DNA of 64,000 nucleotides from Athripsodes cinereus (GCA_947579605.1 OX388311.1:31746951-31810950), one strand, 5' to 3'; counted from the stretch's first letter, positions 1 to 10,940 are shown. Numbers and translations: made by a program. The notes: generated by a model from the sequence alone, not told the origin.

Positions 1-424
1 GTCCAACTTTCGTATTTTTCCATTTTTAGTAACTTCCACTTATATTTTCATTCCGAAAAGAGGTCTCAAAGATTCCCTTGACGGCGATTATGGCCAACTA
101 TCCCTTCAGGTGAGCCCAATGTCCAGCCCGTAAGGAGAATTTTAGTTGGGTCGAATGCTCGGATAAATAGGAATCTATACGACTCCTGAGATATCCGGAT
201 GTGAGGTGGGTCTTTCTTTAATGTTGTTTAATAATAAATAACGAGTTAATTCTCGTCATTGTTAAGATCGCTTGATTAAACAACAAACTGACGCACATCA
301 GATATGACGGATGGATTTATTTCTAGCAGTCTTGGATCCAAAATAAGTGACCGACCAAGCAAGTGACTAACAACTAATTAGATGAAAATAAATAGCTGTA
401 AAGATTTTTGATCCGATCTGTGTT
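1..424. other. AT-rich DNA, nothing recognised
   Basis: No coding motif, repeat boundary or RNA gene could be supported in this stretch. It runs up to the first copy of the family A repeat. Confidence 0.5.
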
Positions 425-678
425 TGCACCCGTGGAACACCCGGTAAAGAATTGGTCTCCCACTCTTCTACGTAAGTTTTCGAGTGTCCTGTAAAAGGCA
501 GGTGTTCGAAAAAAATAAGACATTTTACATCTTAAATTCAGCGATGAGGCTTGCCACCCATCCTGAATGTCTTGATTTTATATTGGCACGAAGAGGACAG
601 TTTGCATGAATCTTACGTGCAGCTGATCTGCTGGCTACCCCACTTGTGGGATATGCCGTGATGGTATAGTAGCTGTGT
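425..678 (+). repeat. Family A repeat, copy 1 (near complete)
   Basis: This segment is one of about eight related copies of a ~250-bp dispersed repeat. Hallmarks in order are GGTCTCCCACTC near 452, a TTTCGAGTGTCCT block, GACATTTTACATCT, GAATGTCTTGATTTT, GGCACGAAGAGGACAG and the closing block GCTACCCCACTTGTGGGATATG followed by GATGGTATAG. The same blocks recur in order near 5095, 22098, 58488 and elsewhere. It has no open reading frame and no clear tRNA-like promoter, so it is a non-autonomous repeat or a piece of a larger element. I do not know its named family. Confidence 0.75.
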
Positions 679-1080
679 TTGGTTTGCTTGGTTTAGTAGA
701 TCTAGGCTCCACACGAGTATCGAAGAGGTTCTGTTTTTCTTGCCTAGCTCAAATACCAGCCGCCAGTTATGTGAGCGGTGATCAGGTGACAGATTACAAG
801 TATGAGACATATTTGGTTATAATTATTGTATACAAGTAGAGTGAGTTGGATACATCTAGTATTAGATAAATAGATAGTGATATTCTATGTAGATATTGTA
901 TTAGTAAATGTTGCGTGGTGTTTGGTGTATCCCTATTGAAATAAAAGAGGAATTTATTTGTATAAATTGGGTAAATTAGTATCGTATTACTTGTGGCGAC
1001 ACTGTGAGTATTATTCCTTCAAGGATCTACCCGAGTGGACAATTTGATTGTCGGACTCTGCGAAAATATTATTATATGTC
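679..1080. other. AT-rich DNA, nothing recognised
   Basis: No coding or repeat signature was recognised between the family A copy and the G-run cluster. Confidence 0.5.
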
Positions 1081-1083
1081 CGA

Positions 1084-1122
1084 GGGATGAGAGGGACGAG
1101 GGGAGAGGGATAAGGGAGCGGG
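1084..1122 (+). other. G-run cluster, G-quadruplex candidate
   Basis: Six runs of three or more G lie within 39 bases, separated by loops of 6, 4, 3, 4 and 3 bases. This satisfies the usual G3+N1-7 pattern. It forms the core of a roughly 60-base purine-rich block (about 1080-1140) in an otherwise AT-rich region. No gene is recognised nearby. Confidence 0.6.
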
Positions 1123-1160
1123 AGGAGATTGAGTGAGTGGTCATTATGCGTGAGTTGTGT

Positions 1161-1227
1161 GTTATAGTATATTGTGTAAATGTATTACCTACAATGTATT
1201 ACCTACATTTACACAATATACTATAAC
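1161..1227. repeat. Perfect 24-bp inverted repeat (hairpin)
   Basis: The left arm 1161-1184 (GTTATAGTATATTGTGTAAA plus TGTA) is the exact reverse complement of 1204-1227, with a 19-base spacer. The spacer region also holds a direct repeat of TGTATTACCTACA (1181-1193 and 1195-1207). It may be the core of a small fold-back element. No flanking target duplication was seen. Confidence 0.8.
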
Positions 1228-1779
1228 AATATGCGTATAAAGTGGAGAGATACAAAATGTGAATATAATTTCCCTTTTCTGTTTTTTGTTGTTGTCTATA
1301 TTTGCTTTCAATAACAATAAAAATGAGGCACATGCTCCGGCATGCTGAGAGAACGTTACGATAAGATATGTAAAAGTAACGATCCGAGTCAGCAAAACTT
1401 CGTTTAGAATGGCCAATCTAAAAAACATCCACCGATCGAAGATAGTTTACCGTGCGTCAACGATGAGATCTTTACGTAGTGTTACTGTTTATACTCTACG
1501 TCTTCACCATATTATCTCAGTGATTTGTTTGCTTTCATGAATAAGACTGGTTCCCACTCTTCACGCCTTCAAACAGGCGGTCAAGGATCATTTTATCATT
1601 CAAAACGTAGTGTCTGTATCCTAGTCCCTTTTCCTTTATTATTATTTTCGCTTGCATCTTCTCTCTTTATTAAAACATGTATGTGCATCTTAATAATTGC
1701 TGTTGATTTCATTTCAATTGTCTATAGTCACACTGTATGACAGTTAATATATACAATTGTAAAATTGTATTTTCTCTCT
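1228..1779. other. AT-rich DNA with a short unassigned open frame
   Basis: An open frame of 71 codons (1525-1740) has a hydrophobic C-terminal half, but no homology, splice context or codon signal that I can support. Treated as non-coding. Confidence 0.4.
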
Positions 1780-1866
1780 ATTAAAAACCTGCAATTTGTT
1801 TTTGTAATGTGAAAAAAATACTTGTAACCAATATACAGTAAAGAATACATAAATAAATAAATATAT
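1780..1866 (+). repeat. LINE/SINE-type 3' tail (AACCAAT..AGTAAAGAAT family)
   Basis: The block TGTAACCAATATACAGTAAAG followed by AATACATAAATAAATAAATA recurs, slightly diverged, at 15045-15090 on this strand and at 49205-49275 on the other. Shared 3' ends closing in an (AAATA)n tract are typical of retroposed elements. The upstream part of this copy was not identified. Confidence 0.55.
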
Positions 1867-4800
1867 TTAGTTACTTTGTAAGAAGTGAGTTAAGAATAGT
1901 AGTCCAATGTACGTCCTGTATGCATATTTAATAATTTACTAATAATTATTAACTATATGATTTACCTGAAGGCCTGAAGCTGGTAAGACACATTTGAATG
2001 TTCCAATATATACAGCACAAGTACCTATACCTATAAACGCTTTGCCAGTGCCAGTCCATCAGTAAACATCCAACAAATGAGAGACATAGAAATACTGTAT
2101 CGGTTTACAGACTGACTCACACGAGTGACAAATAATATTATTACGCATCCCTTACACCATACAACACACATTATCAAATAGGTAAGTATATATAACATCA
2201 ATACACCTATATATATACATAACATCATGTATCTTATCTACTTACAACTGACTTCAGACCCACACATCCACGAATACCTTGAAGTGTGCAGCGTTCGTGG
2301 CATTTAAAAACACTTCCCCAAACCCTTTTCCAGGAAACGTGCAAATGACAAATATACTAATTATATTAAAGAATATATTACAAAGATACAGAATTACTTC
2401 CACACGATGTGACACTTCCCGCGCGAAACATTATCGCAAAATTAAAATATTTTTTAATAACTTGAAGCAAACTCAGATCGACAGTAAAGTTACCTTTCTC
2501 TTAAAACAATTAGGGGAAAGTGGTGAGAAACGATTAATATTATATGAAAAAAAATGCTTTGCATAAAATTTTCAATGTGCATCGTCATGATAATCATCAA
2601 AAGCTATTTATTATAAAAATATCTATACATACAAATATATGGAAGAAAGGCAGAATCCGTGAAAATTGTCATAGGTCCTAAAGGAATTTAAAGTATGCAC
2701 TTGTGATTATTTATTGGACTCCATCCTATAAACCTTAATGTGATATGAATAAATATGACTTGTAGTATCTTACATATTAATATCAACAACTCTGTTGTTC
2801 AACTAATTAATAATCACATATCACATATCACCTAATGACTTTACCAAATTAATTATTTTAATAATAAGTATTCACATTCGATTTGGATAAGTAAAATGAA
2901 AGAGATGTGTATTTTACCAATACAACTGTTAGGTTGGTTGGTACTTTTGTGTTGGTTGTAATGTAACTAACTTATTAATTATACCTATAGGTATTTATTA
3001 GTTAAGGTGTCTAGTGTTATGATGACCTTTGTTACTGTACTATGAACCAACTGTCAACATTCCTTCTCCACTTGACCGAAGGAATAAAACAAACATCTCT
3101 TTGTCTAAGTACAACTGACAGTACTGTCCACTGTAATCAGAAAGCAACAAACTTGAGCATATTGTATAAGCATATATTATAATTATTATTATTCTTGCAA
3201 ATAAACAAGACATTAAAATGGAAGCGCATAACAAGGAATTAATGTTTTAAAAATAAATAACACGCGCTTAAAGAATTATAATACTGTAATCGTAATACCT
3301 TATACAGTCACAACATAAAGTGAGATTTTTTGGAAGTTAATATTTTTAATCGGAAAATCTATATCGGAAGTGGAAAGTCCATATAGGCCATAAGGAGTAT
3401 TAATTCCCATGTTAACCGTCCTAACAAAATTAAATCTTGTTGAACCTTAACTAATTCTGCAAGTCTTGAAAAATCATCGACAGGAAAAAATCGGCACATC
3501 AATATTATTTTTTTACACTTGTGATGGTAAATATCTATGCACTTTAATGTGATACATAATATATAATAGGTACCAAGATTGCTAATCTTGGGCAATCAAA
3601 TTTAGAGATAAATCAACACGTAATAATACATAATAATATATTCAATAGCATAGAAGTGGATCGATCTCAGGTCTGGGAGGTCAAGAATCCCCAATTGGCT
3701 TTACCTGGATGGCACTCCTTCCGAGAAATCAATTTGAAATTATTGCGGTTTTATTAAAGGTGGAATCTGAAGACTCGTTCCCAGAGGTTCGATTAAATAC
3801 CGTTTCTGTTCGTTATCATAAGAGTGAGACACTCCCAATACACTACACATTGACAGAGCCTTGACTATTGAAACACAATGCTAAATTCAACTTTTTGAAG
3901 TAAATGCCTTCTTAATATCAAATGATGAATTGCATAAAACAATATATTCAGGTAATTTTAATTGAAAATCAATGATCTTTTGGACTTTGTATTGCATACT
4001 ATTCAAAATAATTTATATTATATTTTAACTTTTACCAAGTGTGTACCTACTATTTACATAAATCTAGATGTAACAACGAAATGGTCACGCAGATTTAAAT
4101 AAAATATCACTGGTAAAAATATTATATCAGGTAAATATATTGTAAAATAACCTCTAGATGAGTTACATGACCGCACAAGTATATGTAGTATACATAAATA
4201 TGTATAATAATATCGAATGAATTGTAGATGAATTACCTACTCGTACATTGCGATAAGATCTACTTCTGTCAGTTAATCCACATATGAATTCTATCCATTT
4301 TGTCAATCGCTTTTCGTTGAATAAAACTTTGGACGATATAATATGTACAATAATGAGAATAACAATATGACAAATTAAAAGAAAAACCAACAAGCGTTGT
4401 TGAATGTTGAAATAGAAAATAACAAAAATAAACGGAAGAACGAAAAATAGTTGGAAAGCTTTTTAGAGGAGGAGTGGAGTACTTATGGTAATTTTAGAAA
4501 TGAAACATGTACACGTATCTACAAAATGTGATTGTTGGGACCAAATGTAAGAGGCGATGCTGAGCAATTACTAAATGTATCTGATAATATTTTGTGAGGG
4601 TTTTTCATTTACCCTTTTGTTAAAAATCACCGCAAGAGCACATATATTATAAGAGTTATTTATACCTTTCGTGAATAAAAGAGTTTTCATTAATCACATC
4701 TCGAATAACTTCGCACTTCTCAGGGTTCGCGGTTATAATAATAATGTAAAACTTCATTGTTAAAATTAAAATTTGTACAATAACGTAATATTATTATTAG

Positions 4801-4934
4801 GTACATTGAGGGAATGTCTCTCAGTAAATCTAATACAGTGTTTGACAAACATATGTAGTTTGAACATAAGGTGATATTAGTAGGTAAGGATAAAAAACGT
4901 ATCATATAGGTATAAAACGGTTTTACTCCACAGA
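1867..4934. other. 3-kb AT-rich interval, no gene recognised
   Basis: Only short open frames occur, such as 95 codons at 2279-2566 and 78 codons on the minus strand at 3359-3595. None shows a recognisable domain. No tandem repeat, tRNA or terminal-repeat element was supported here. Confidence 0.5.
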
Positions 4935-5093
4935 TTCCAGTGACAAAAGAAGTGTTGGGAGACCAAAGCTGAGATGGATGGGTGGATAGATAGGGTGGAA
5001 AAAGACCTGAGGGCTATGGACATGACCAAAGGAGGTGAAGGCCCACTGATAACGGTGATGATTATGATAAAACAGAAATAAATTAAAAAAAAA
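4935..5093 (+). pseudogene. LINE reverse transcriptase C-terminal remnant
   Basis: Conceptual translation of one frame reads RSVGRPKLRWM followed, after a frame change, by DRVEKDLRAMDM. This matches the C-terminal pattern RRGRPxxRW.D.VEEDL of RTE-like endonuclease/reverse transcriptases. The fragment ends in an A-rich stretch near 5080-5092, consistent with a LINE 3' end. It is short, frameshifted and non-functional. A family A copy starts directly after it. Confidence 0.55.
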
Positions 5094-5094
5094 A

Positions 5095-5345
5095 ATGTGG
5101 AGTCCCCGGCAATAATAGAGGACTCCCACTCTTATCTATTAAGTTTCGGAGTGTCCTCCAAGACGAAGGAATTCGTAAAACATCACGTTTAAGACATTTA
5201 ACATGCTCAATATAGCGATGGAGTACTCATCCGGAATATCTTACCTTGAATTGGCACGGAGAGATATCCTACATGTTAATTACGTGTAGTTGGTCCATTG
5301 GCTACCCCACATAATGGAAAATGGCGTAATGGTATGAATGAATGA
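5095..5345 (+). repeat. Family A repeat, copy 2
   Basis: It carries the same ordered blocks as copy 1: GACTCCCACTCTTAT, TTTCGGAGTGTCCT, a central GCGATGGAG, TTGGCACGGAGAG and the closing GGCTACCCCACATAATGG followed by GGCGTAATGGTATG. It is visibly diverged, so old. It is followed by a short TGAA microsatellite. Confidence 0.7.
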
Positions 5346-6152
5346 GAAATAAAAATGGTATGTAATAAAAACTGTACGTAGGTACATTAAAGCCATTTAG
5401 TCAGACAACAAACAACAGACAATATAAAAATATTTCACTACAAGTCTATTGACAGTCTCTGTGTAATCAGATTTGAATGATTTTTGACATTCCGTTGCCG
5501 TAACAGTTATTCAGGAGTTCATAGATGTAATAATTGTTTACATAATATGGTTGTAGCAAACACACCAAAGACAATTAATTGGTGTTATAACAATATATTA
5601 TTATGCACTAATGTAAATCATCAGGTTGTAAAAGGTACGTGTGACTCGAGTCGAGTCATAAAGAGCTGGAAGTGTCAATAATAAATATGAATGATATGAC
5701 TGATAATAACAGATGATAGAAATGAATTAAGTGTGTTATGTGGTGTAGTGTGTAGTGTGTGTAGTGTGTGTATATCTATCTGTGTACGAGTAATAGCAAA
5801 TATTTAACCGACCGACACCGACACGTGTTTTGGAATCGATGAAGGATATTATTAATGAAATTATTGCCATGTCCACGACAATTTATAGCGATGATGATTA
5901 ATATTATAAAATTTAATGGGAAAACGATGAAAATGTTGAAATGAGGAATGTGGATAATACACTCTTTATTATTAATGTATGCGATGGGATCCAAGTCCAC
6001 TAACGGCCATTCAACCAAAACAACTTGACTGTATCAGATTAATTATTACGCACCTTTATTATTAGGTAGGTATATTAAGCCGTTAGACAGAGGCTCTCCC
6101 TTTTAGAAACATTATTACGTATCATCGACTTTATATAGCTGCTCAAGTAGAG
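5346..6152. other. AT-rich interval with a GT-rich microsatellite
   Basis: A GTGTGTAGT-type microsatellite lies at about 5728-5775. The remainder has only short open frames without recognisable motifs. Confidence 0.5.
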
Positions 6153-6560
6153 AATAACTAATTCTTCTTCCTTCTGTGCCATGTCAGGTCCCCCCGACGT
6201 TGGCGATCACTCAGTCATCCACTGTCCGGATTCCGGTCCACTCTCTAATGTTGCGCAGCCAATACATCTGCTTTCTGCCAACTCCCCGTCTTCCCTCTAT
6301 CTTGCCCTCCAATATAAGGCGGAGGAGACGATACTTCTCTCCACGAAGCACGTGACCCAAATAATATGAGACCTTCCTCACTTTGATAATCGACAGCAGC
6401 TCTCTCCTGGCTCCGGCTCTCCTAAGTACTTCGATGTAACTGACTTTTTCGGTCCAAGGTATACGAAGCATTCTTCGGTGTATCCACATTTCGAATGCTT
6501 CTAACCGATTCATCACGTTTATTTTCAGAGTCCATGTTTCACTTCCGTATAATAACTAAT
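6153..6560 (-). mobile_element. 5'-truncated RTE-like LINE with 10-bp target duplication
   Basis: The sequence AATAACTAAT occurs at 6153-6162 and again at 6551-6560, enclosing 388 bp. The enclosed DNA reads on the minus strand as the last part of a LINE reverse transcriptase and ends in a GAAGAAGAA-type tail beside the 6162 boundary. This is the signature of target-primed insertion with strong 5' truncation. Confidence 0.85.
6163..6550 (-). pseudogene. RTE-like reverse transcriptase C-terminal fragment
   Basis: The minus strand opens with YGSETWTLK, then a 101-codon frame starting at an internal Met (6516 to 6211) with MNRLEAFEMWIHRRMLRIPW, KRKVSYYLGHVLR-like spacing, GRRGVGRKQ and WLRNIREWTG. 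These motifs are diagnostic of the region after the palm domain in RTE-like endonuclease/reverse transcriptases. The catalytic YADD region is absent because of 5' truncation. After the stop, a shifted frame continues as a weak IANV..HGT match to the usual C-terminus. It cannot encode a working enzyme. Confidence 0.85.
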
Positions 6561-6584
6561 AAGATATTATTGGAAAGATTTTCT

Positions 6585-6690
6585 ATTATACAAAATATTT
6601 CAATTGTATGAATCAACAAAAACAAAAAATATATAAAAGGCTTAGGCCTTGAACTAAATTAATGATAATAAAGAGTGTAAGGTGGTAAGA
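6585..6690 (+). repeat. LINE/SINE-type 3' tail (AGGCTTAGGCC family)
   Basis: The block AAAGGCTTAGGCCTTGAACT followed by an A-rich AATAAT tract matches the block at about 58715-58745 (TAGGCTCAGGCCGTGAATTG then AAATAAATAAAC). Both have AT-rich sequence in front. It is probably the shared 3' end of an unidentified retroposon. Confidence 0.4.
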
Positions 6691-7137
6691 ATAAAGATGG
6701 TAGGTACCTACATCAATAAATATAGACTTTAATGGTTTTCAGGAGTTTCTGGTTTCATCACCAAGCTAGCATAAAGTGAACAAATTACTAGGTATCAAAT
6801 TGATTTTAAGAAAAATTTCTCCGGCATTTGTCTTCTACATCAGAGATGAGCAATAAAATCTGCCCAATTCAATGATAATTATTCATTCTTGTTAACCATA
6901 GACTTACAAAAAAATACTGCTACTGCGATTATTTACTCAATAAAAACTTTTAAAAGGATTTGATATACGATTATAATTTTTTATTTTCATTCACGCAAGC
7001 CTGCTGATGAGAGCGGAAGATCCTTAAAAGGCGGCTCGAGACCAATATAGTCACCGTAGAAGGAGGCACTATACAAAAGTGTTTTTTTTTTTCATAATTA
7101 AACTCTACAGTGTTCTTTGTGTCTTGTTTAGTAGTAT
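6691..7137. other. AT-rich DNA, nothing recognised
   Basis: Spacer between a retroposon tail and the hAT fragment. No coding motif seen. Confidence 0.45.
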
Positions 7138-7689
7138 TAGAGGATTCGATCCGGGCCTTTTTTCTAATCCCGGGATTTTGAAATCATCTACAGTTAATCC
7201 CGGGATCCCGGAATAGTCCCGGGATTGTATTGGTAATAAAAAGTGGTAAAAAAAATCAGTAAACCATGTAAAAGTCGGTATTATATTTTTCTCTTGGCAG
7301 TGTATTTAAGTTTTATGGCAGTGTATTTAAGATTTAAATTATTTTTCTATACAATAAATCACAAACAGCTAAGTGAATACCGTGTGCAAAACAAACTTGG
7401 TGCTCAGCAAACTTTTCCAACCTTCAGCATAGCATTTGGACCATCAGTGACTACAGCCACAATATCGATATCTAGTGAGATATCGAACTCAGAAAGGTGC
7501 TCTTTTAAGATACGAACACATGTTTCGGCTGTCAGTGATTGGTTAATGCGAATGTGTCCCAAAATCCTGAATTTTTAAAAATACTATTTATATTATTATT
7601 TAAAAGTACTAATCCCGAAAATACCGGGATTCGTTAAATTTAATCTCGAAGATTTCGGGACTCAAATACGACCGGGATCGAATCCTCTA
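7138..7689 (-). mobile_element. Decayed hAT-like DNA transposon
   Basis: The ends are inverted repeats: TAGAGGATTCGATCC at 7138-7152 and its exact reverse complement at 7675-7689. Several CCCGGGAT subterminal copies lie just inside both ends. If the element is taken as 7140-7687, the flanking 8-mers TAGTATTA and TACTAGTA agree at six of eight positions, which fits a degraded 8-bp hAT duplication. The interior encodes a transposase fragment on the minus strand. It is far too short to be autonomous. Confidence 0.75.
7352..7578 (-). pseudogene. hAT transposase fragment, frameshifted
   Basis: The minus strand reads GHIRINQSLTAETCVRILKE, then SLDIDIVAVVTDGPNAMLKV, a stop/frameshift near 7403-7406, and in the next frame EHQVCFAHGIHLAVCDLL. 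The TDG..AM..VGK and C.AH.IHL blocks are the conserved catalytic-core neighbourhood of BED-type hAT transposases. The first Asp of TDG lies in the region of the DDE core. The rest of the transposase, including the BED finger and dimerisation domain, is missing. The plus-strand open frame over the same bases is a shadow. Confidence 0.8.
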
Positions 7690-8782
7690 CTAGTAACAGT
7701 CGTGTAGGTACCTACTTATTAGTTTATTATAAAGGTTTATTATAATAACGAGCCGGCATATCATTCAATTCGCGTTGTAATGTAATAACATCTAGGTACC
7801 CTATTATTTGCATATGGAATGTGAGCAGTGTAGGTAATGTGTACATAAATAATAGGAATCAAATTATTAATATTGTAAACCTGTTTAGTGGCAACAGGAG
7901 ATGACGATGATGATGCCTCCATCACCTTCACGTTTGTTTGTTTATTTATTATTGTCAAATACTACCTATTACATATTATTATTGTCTACCTATATCTAGT
8001 TACTTATGACACACTTTAATGGCATAACATTAATTTTGTATATTTGACAATTATTTATTTAAAAAAACTTATTATAAAATTCTAGGGTGTACTTATATTT
8101 AAAAAAACGTACTAATCAAAAGCTGTTAAATTTACACCACTTTTTGATTAAAAATTTGTTTTGACGTGTTGGAACTCGGGTCACAAATAAAAAACAAGGT
8201 ATGAAGAAATAATAAAGTTCGTTTTTTTTATTTAGGCATTTCACTGTGAAGTATTTTCAAGAAGTTAGATGCTGAAGGCTACCACTCTTTTAGCAAAGAC
8301 AGGCTTTAAACAACATAATACCTAATATAAACAAATATTTATGAATAAAAAATATATCGTAGGTGCTTATAAAAACACTTGACTAGTGGTATTTATTAAC
8401 ATTAGTAGCTGATAGTAAAAGAGGTACACAGCGATAGTGTAGAGTGTAGTATAGAATAGAATAGAATGCGGAGTACGCGGAGGTGGTCACACCAGATGTT
8501 TACAGGAAACCGATGAGACATGAATGGGAATACAAATACACGACACACAAACATTCACAACAAAGTACAAACATCATCATTTACCACTACATCCACACCC
8601 ACACACATACATACAAAGATCATCATCACGTGAGTGTGTAAGTTTGGCAAGTTACATTAAAGCCCAAAAAACGGGCAAAGACAAACAAAACTTGAAAATA
8701 TATTATAACTGGCGACATCTCAACATGATAAACCAGGTGACAGATAAAAAGCAGTGGTAAACAATCTTCAAACATTTATTAT
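7690..8782. other. AT-rich interval, no gene recognised
   Basis: It contains CA-rich simple sequence at about 8590-8620 and no supported coding sequence or element boundary before the SINE head at 8783. Confidence 0.5.
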
Positions 8783-8884
8783 GACGACCGGTGTGGCGCG
8801 GAGGCCAACGCACTTGCCTTTGAGTCACGAGGTCCCGGGTTCGATTCCCGGCCAGGGCAAAATGAAGAATGACCTTTTTCAGAT

Positions 8885-8898
8885 TGTCCTGGGTCTGG
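8885..8898 (+). repeat. Target-site duplication, left copy
   Basis: TGTCCTGGGTCTGG is part of the SINE1 body and is repeated exactly at 10811-10824 on the far side of the R1-clade insertion. Confidence 0.9.
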
Positions 8899-10251
8899 TA
8901 TTTGTGGCCTATGATATTGGCTAAACTGAAACTAAGGCAGTGTCCTCGAATGCTGTTCAATATTGTTTCCGATTATTTTCGTGATCGAGAAGTCTCAATT
9001 TCTTATGCTGGACAAATGGTTACTAGGGAGGTTACTATGGGATGCCCACAGGGGTCAGTCCTCGGACCATACCTGTGGAATGTACTATTTGACGACCTAC
9101 TCACTCTCACACTGCCAACTGGATCCACTATAATCGCTTACGCTAATGATGCACTCCTGCTCATTGCTGGAAATACACGTACATCAATTGAGACCATGTT
9201 CGCTGATGCGATCGACAAAATATTGAAATGGGGTAAAACCAATCGACTTGCCTTCGCACCGGCTAAGACTGCGGCTATGCTGATGAAGGGGAGTCTTAGC
9301 AGAAACAGAAATCCTGTACTCAGAATGTCTGGACAGCCGGTGAGGATGGTTGAGGAGTATAGGTACCTGGGTGTGGTTATTGATAGGAATTTCTCCTTTG
9401 TTCAGCATGCTAGGGCGGTTTCGAGCAGGGCTACGTCACTGTTTGTTACTCTGAGAAGATTGAGTAGAGGCACTTGGGGTTTTAAGCCTAAGACATTGCT
9501 GTCTGTTTACCGTGCGACATATGTGGCTCAAGTCACGTATGGTGCGCGAGTGTGGTCGTATAGGCTGGCTGTGGGATCTGTGAGTCTTGCTCTTCTCAGG
9601 GGTCAGAGGTCTTCTCTACTTGGTGTTACGGGAGCCTATCGCACGGCAGCTAGTGCAGGCCTACCAGTTATTGCTGGCGTCCTTCCGGCTGATCTTGAGG
9701 TGCTTGAATGTGCGGCCAGGCGTTCCTTGAGGCTTGAGGGGGTGGCTCATCATTTTGGCCAGGTCGTGAGACCAGAGTCTGGAAGAGAGGGTATGAAAAG
9801 AACGCTTGATAATGTGCATGAAATAACGATGAATGTATGGCAGAATCGCTGGGACTCGGATAGAACCGGTAGACTTGTCTACAGTTTCTTTCCTGACGTT
9901 CGGGTACGAATGAGGCGTAAGTTTGTTGTGCTGGACCACTTCACGTCGCAGTTGGTCTCGGGTCATGGAGAACTAAAGGGTAAATTGTTTGAACTCGGTT
10001 TGGCTAGTGACCCGTGGTGTCCGTGTGGCGGAGGTGCACAGAGCGCAGAGCACATTTTATGGAAGTGTGATTTTCTGAATGATGCGAGAGATGATATGGT
10101 TGCAGGCCTGACTGGTGACACTCCTCGCCCTGTGTGGTGTGAAGAGTTGGTCATGAACGCGAGAAACTTTGAATGTTTTCGAATGTTTGTGGACGTATGG
10201 AGATCTAGATGGGAGCTTCTCGGACGGCAGGGTAACCCTCCTGTCGACTGA
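8899..10251 (+). pseudogene. R1-clade reverse transcriptase C-terminal part, catalytic Asp lost
   Basis: The open frame begins at 8869, but its first ten residues (MTFFRLSWVW) come from the host SINE; element sequence starts at 8899 with YLWPMILAKLKLRQCP. Visible motifs are GCPQGSVLGP, the palm motif reading AYAND instead of AYADD (Asn at residue 93 of the 460-residue frame), RYLGVVIDRNFSF, and a C-terminal zinc-knuckle-like CPCGGGAQSAEHILWKC (Cys384, Cys386, His395, Cys400). The endonuclease, fingers and first catalytic Asp are missing through 5' truncation. The frame is otherwise uninterrupted, which suggests a recent insertion, but the Asn substitution alone should abolish polymerase activity. 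Confidence 0.92.
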
Positions 10252-10810
10252 TTTGCTCTTCTACACGACTTGGTCCTTGGGGTGGCACTTTCGGGCGACT
10301 GTGCTGAGCTCTCCCTTTTCTTATCTGTTTTGTGTTTGTCTTTTCTCCACACAGGAGGTGAGTTTTTATTCCTTGCTGCCCTTGGTAAGTATATAGTGTG
10401 AGCACTTACTTGTTGAGTTGAATATATTTTTGTAATCATATGTAGGCACACATTAATTTTGTAATAGTTTAAGTCCTTAGTACGTATTCGTACGTAACTG
10501 TAAGATAGACTTAAGAAAAATTTTGTATATTTCTAGACGTAAGTTTTTCTTTAAACCATGTACTATGTTGTGTAAATGTGTGTGTCAACCTCGGTGTGAG
10601 GTCTTCCACCAAGGGTACATCAAGGGAGTATTTTAATTGTCGAGTGGGTTTTTTTTTTTTGCAGAGGAAATCCCATTAGGATAACCTCGAGCCCACTCTT
10701 TGGTATAAAAAAAATAATAAAATAAAGCTTTTGCTCTAGATTGACTGGATGACATGAGAACTGATGTTCTTGAAACATCCAGGGGTAAGTGGTGGGAACC
10801 CCTCCCTTAA
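10252..10810 (+). other. 3' untranslated region of R1-clade copy 1
   Basis: Shared landmarks with copy 2 (44001-44586) are TTAGTACGTA..TACGTAACTGTAAG, the CCTCCAAGGG-type block, a GAGGAAATCCCATTAGG-type block, and the terminal CATCCAGGGGTAAGTGGTGG then GAACCCCTCCCTTAA. Complementary AGGGG and CCCCT flank a GTGGTGGGAA loop, a possible stem-loop used for reverse-transcriptase recognition. Confidence 0.8.
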
Positions 10811-10824
10811 TGTCCTGGGTCTGG
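10811..10824 (+). repeat. Target-site duplication, right copy
   Basis: TGTCCTGGGTCTGG is identical to 8885-8898, and the SINE1 body resumes immediately after it. Confidence 0.9.
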
Positions 10825-10940
10825 GTGTTACATGTATATGTGTTTAGTGCATTGTATATGTGTATCGCCGTGTTAGTACCCATAATACAAGATTCATATC
10901 TTAGTTTGGGACTAGCTCGGTCTGTGTGAATTGTCTACAC

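Larger units (their letters stand above)
8899..10810 (+). mobile_element. R1-clade non-LTR retrotransposon, 5'-truncated copy 1
   Basis: It is bounded by a perfect 14-bp target duplication. It holds the second half of a reverse transcriptase, the CCHC C-terminus and about 560 bp of 3' untranslated sequence. Its protein aligns almost without gaps with the longer copy at 41235-44586. The 3' end closes with a conserved CATCCAGGGG..GTGGTGGGAA block and CCCTTAA rather than a poly(A) tract. Confidence 0.9.
8783..10940 (+). mobile_element. tRNA-derived SINE (SINE1) split by an R1-clade insertion
   Basis: The head at 8784-8858 is tRNA-like, with a perfect box-B type GGTTCGATTCC near 8838. The SINE body runs to 8898, is interrupted by 1.9 kb of retrotransposon, then resumes at 10825 and fades near 10940. 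Joining the two parts gives the same order of sequence as the uninterrupted copy at 12862-13101, which proves the nesting. The joined SINE is about 230 bp. No clear target duplication of the SINE itself was found. Confidence 0.85.

Noticed and set aside
1525..1740. 71-codon open frame with a hydrophobic C-terminal half
   Set aside because: No recognisable domain or splice context. Frames of this length are expected by chance over 64 kb.
7243..7578. 111-codon plus-strand open frame
   Set aside because: The opposite strand carries clear hAT transposase motifs over the same bases, so this frame is a shadow.
8783..8860. Functional tRNA gene
   Set aside because: The tRNA-like head has a good B box, but the arms do not fold cleanly and it continues into a SINE body shared with 12862-13101.
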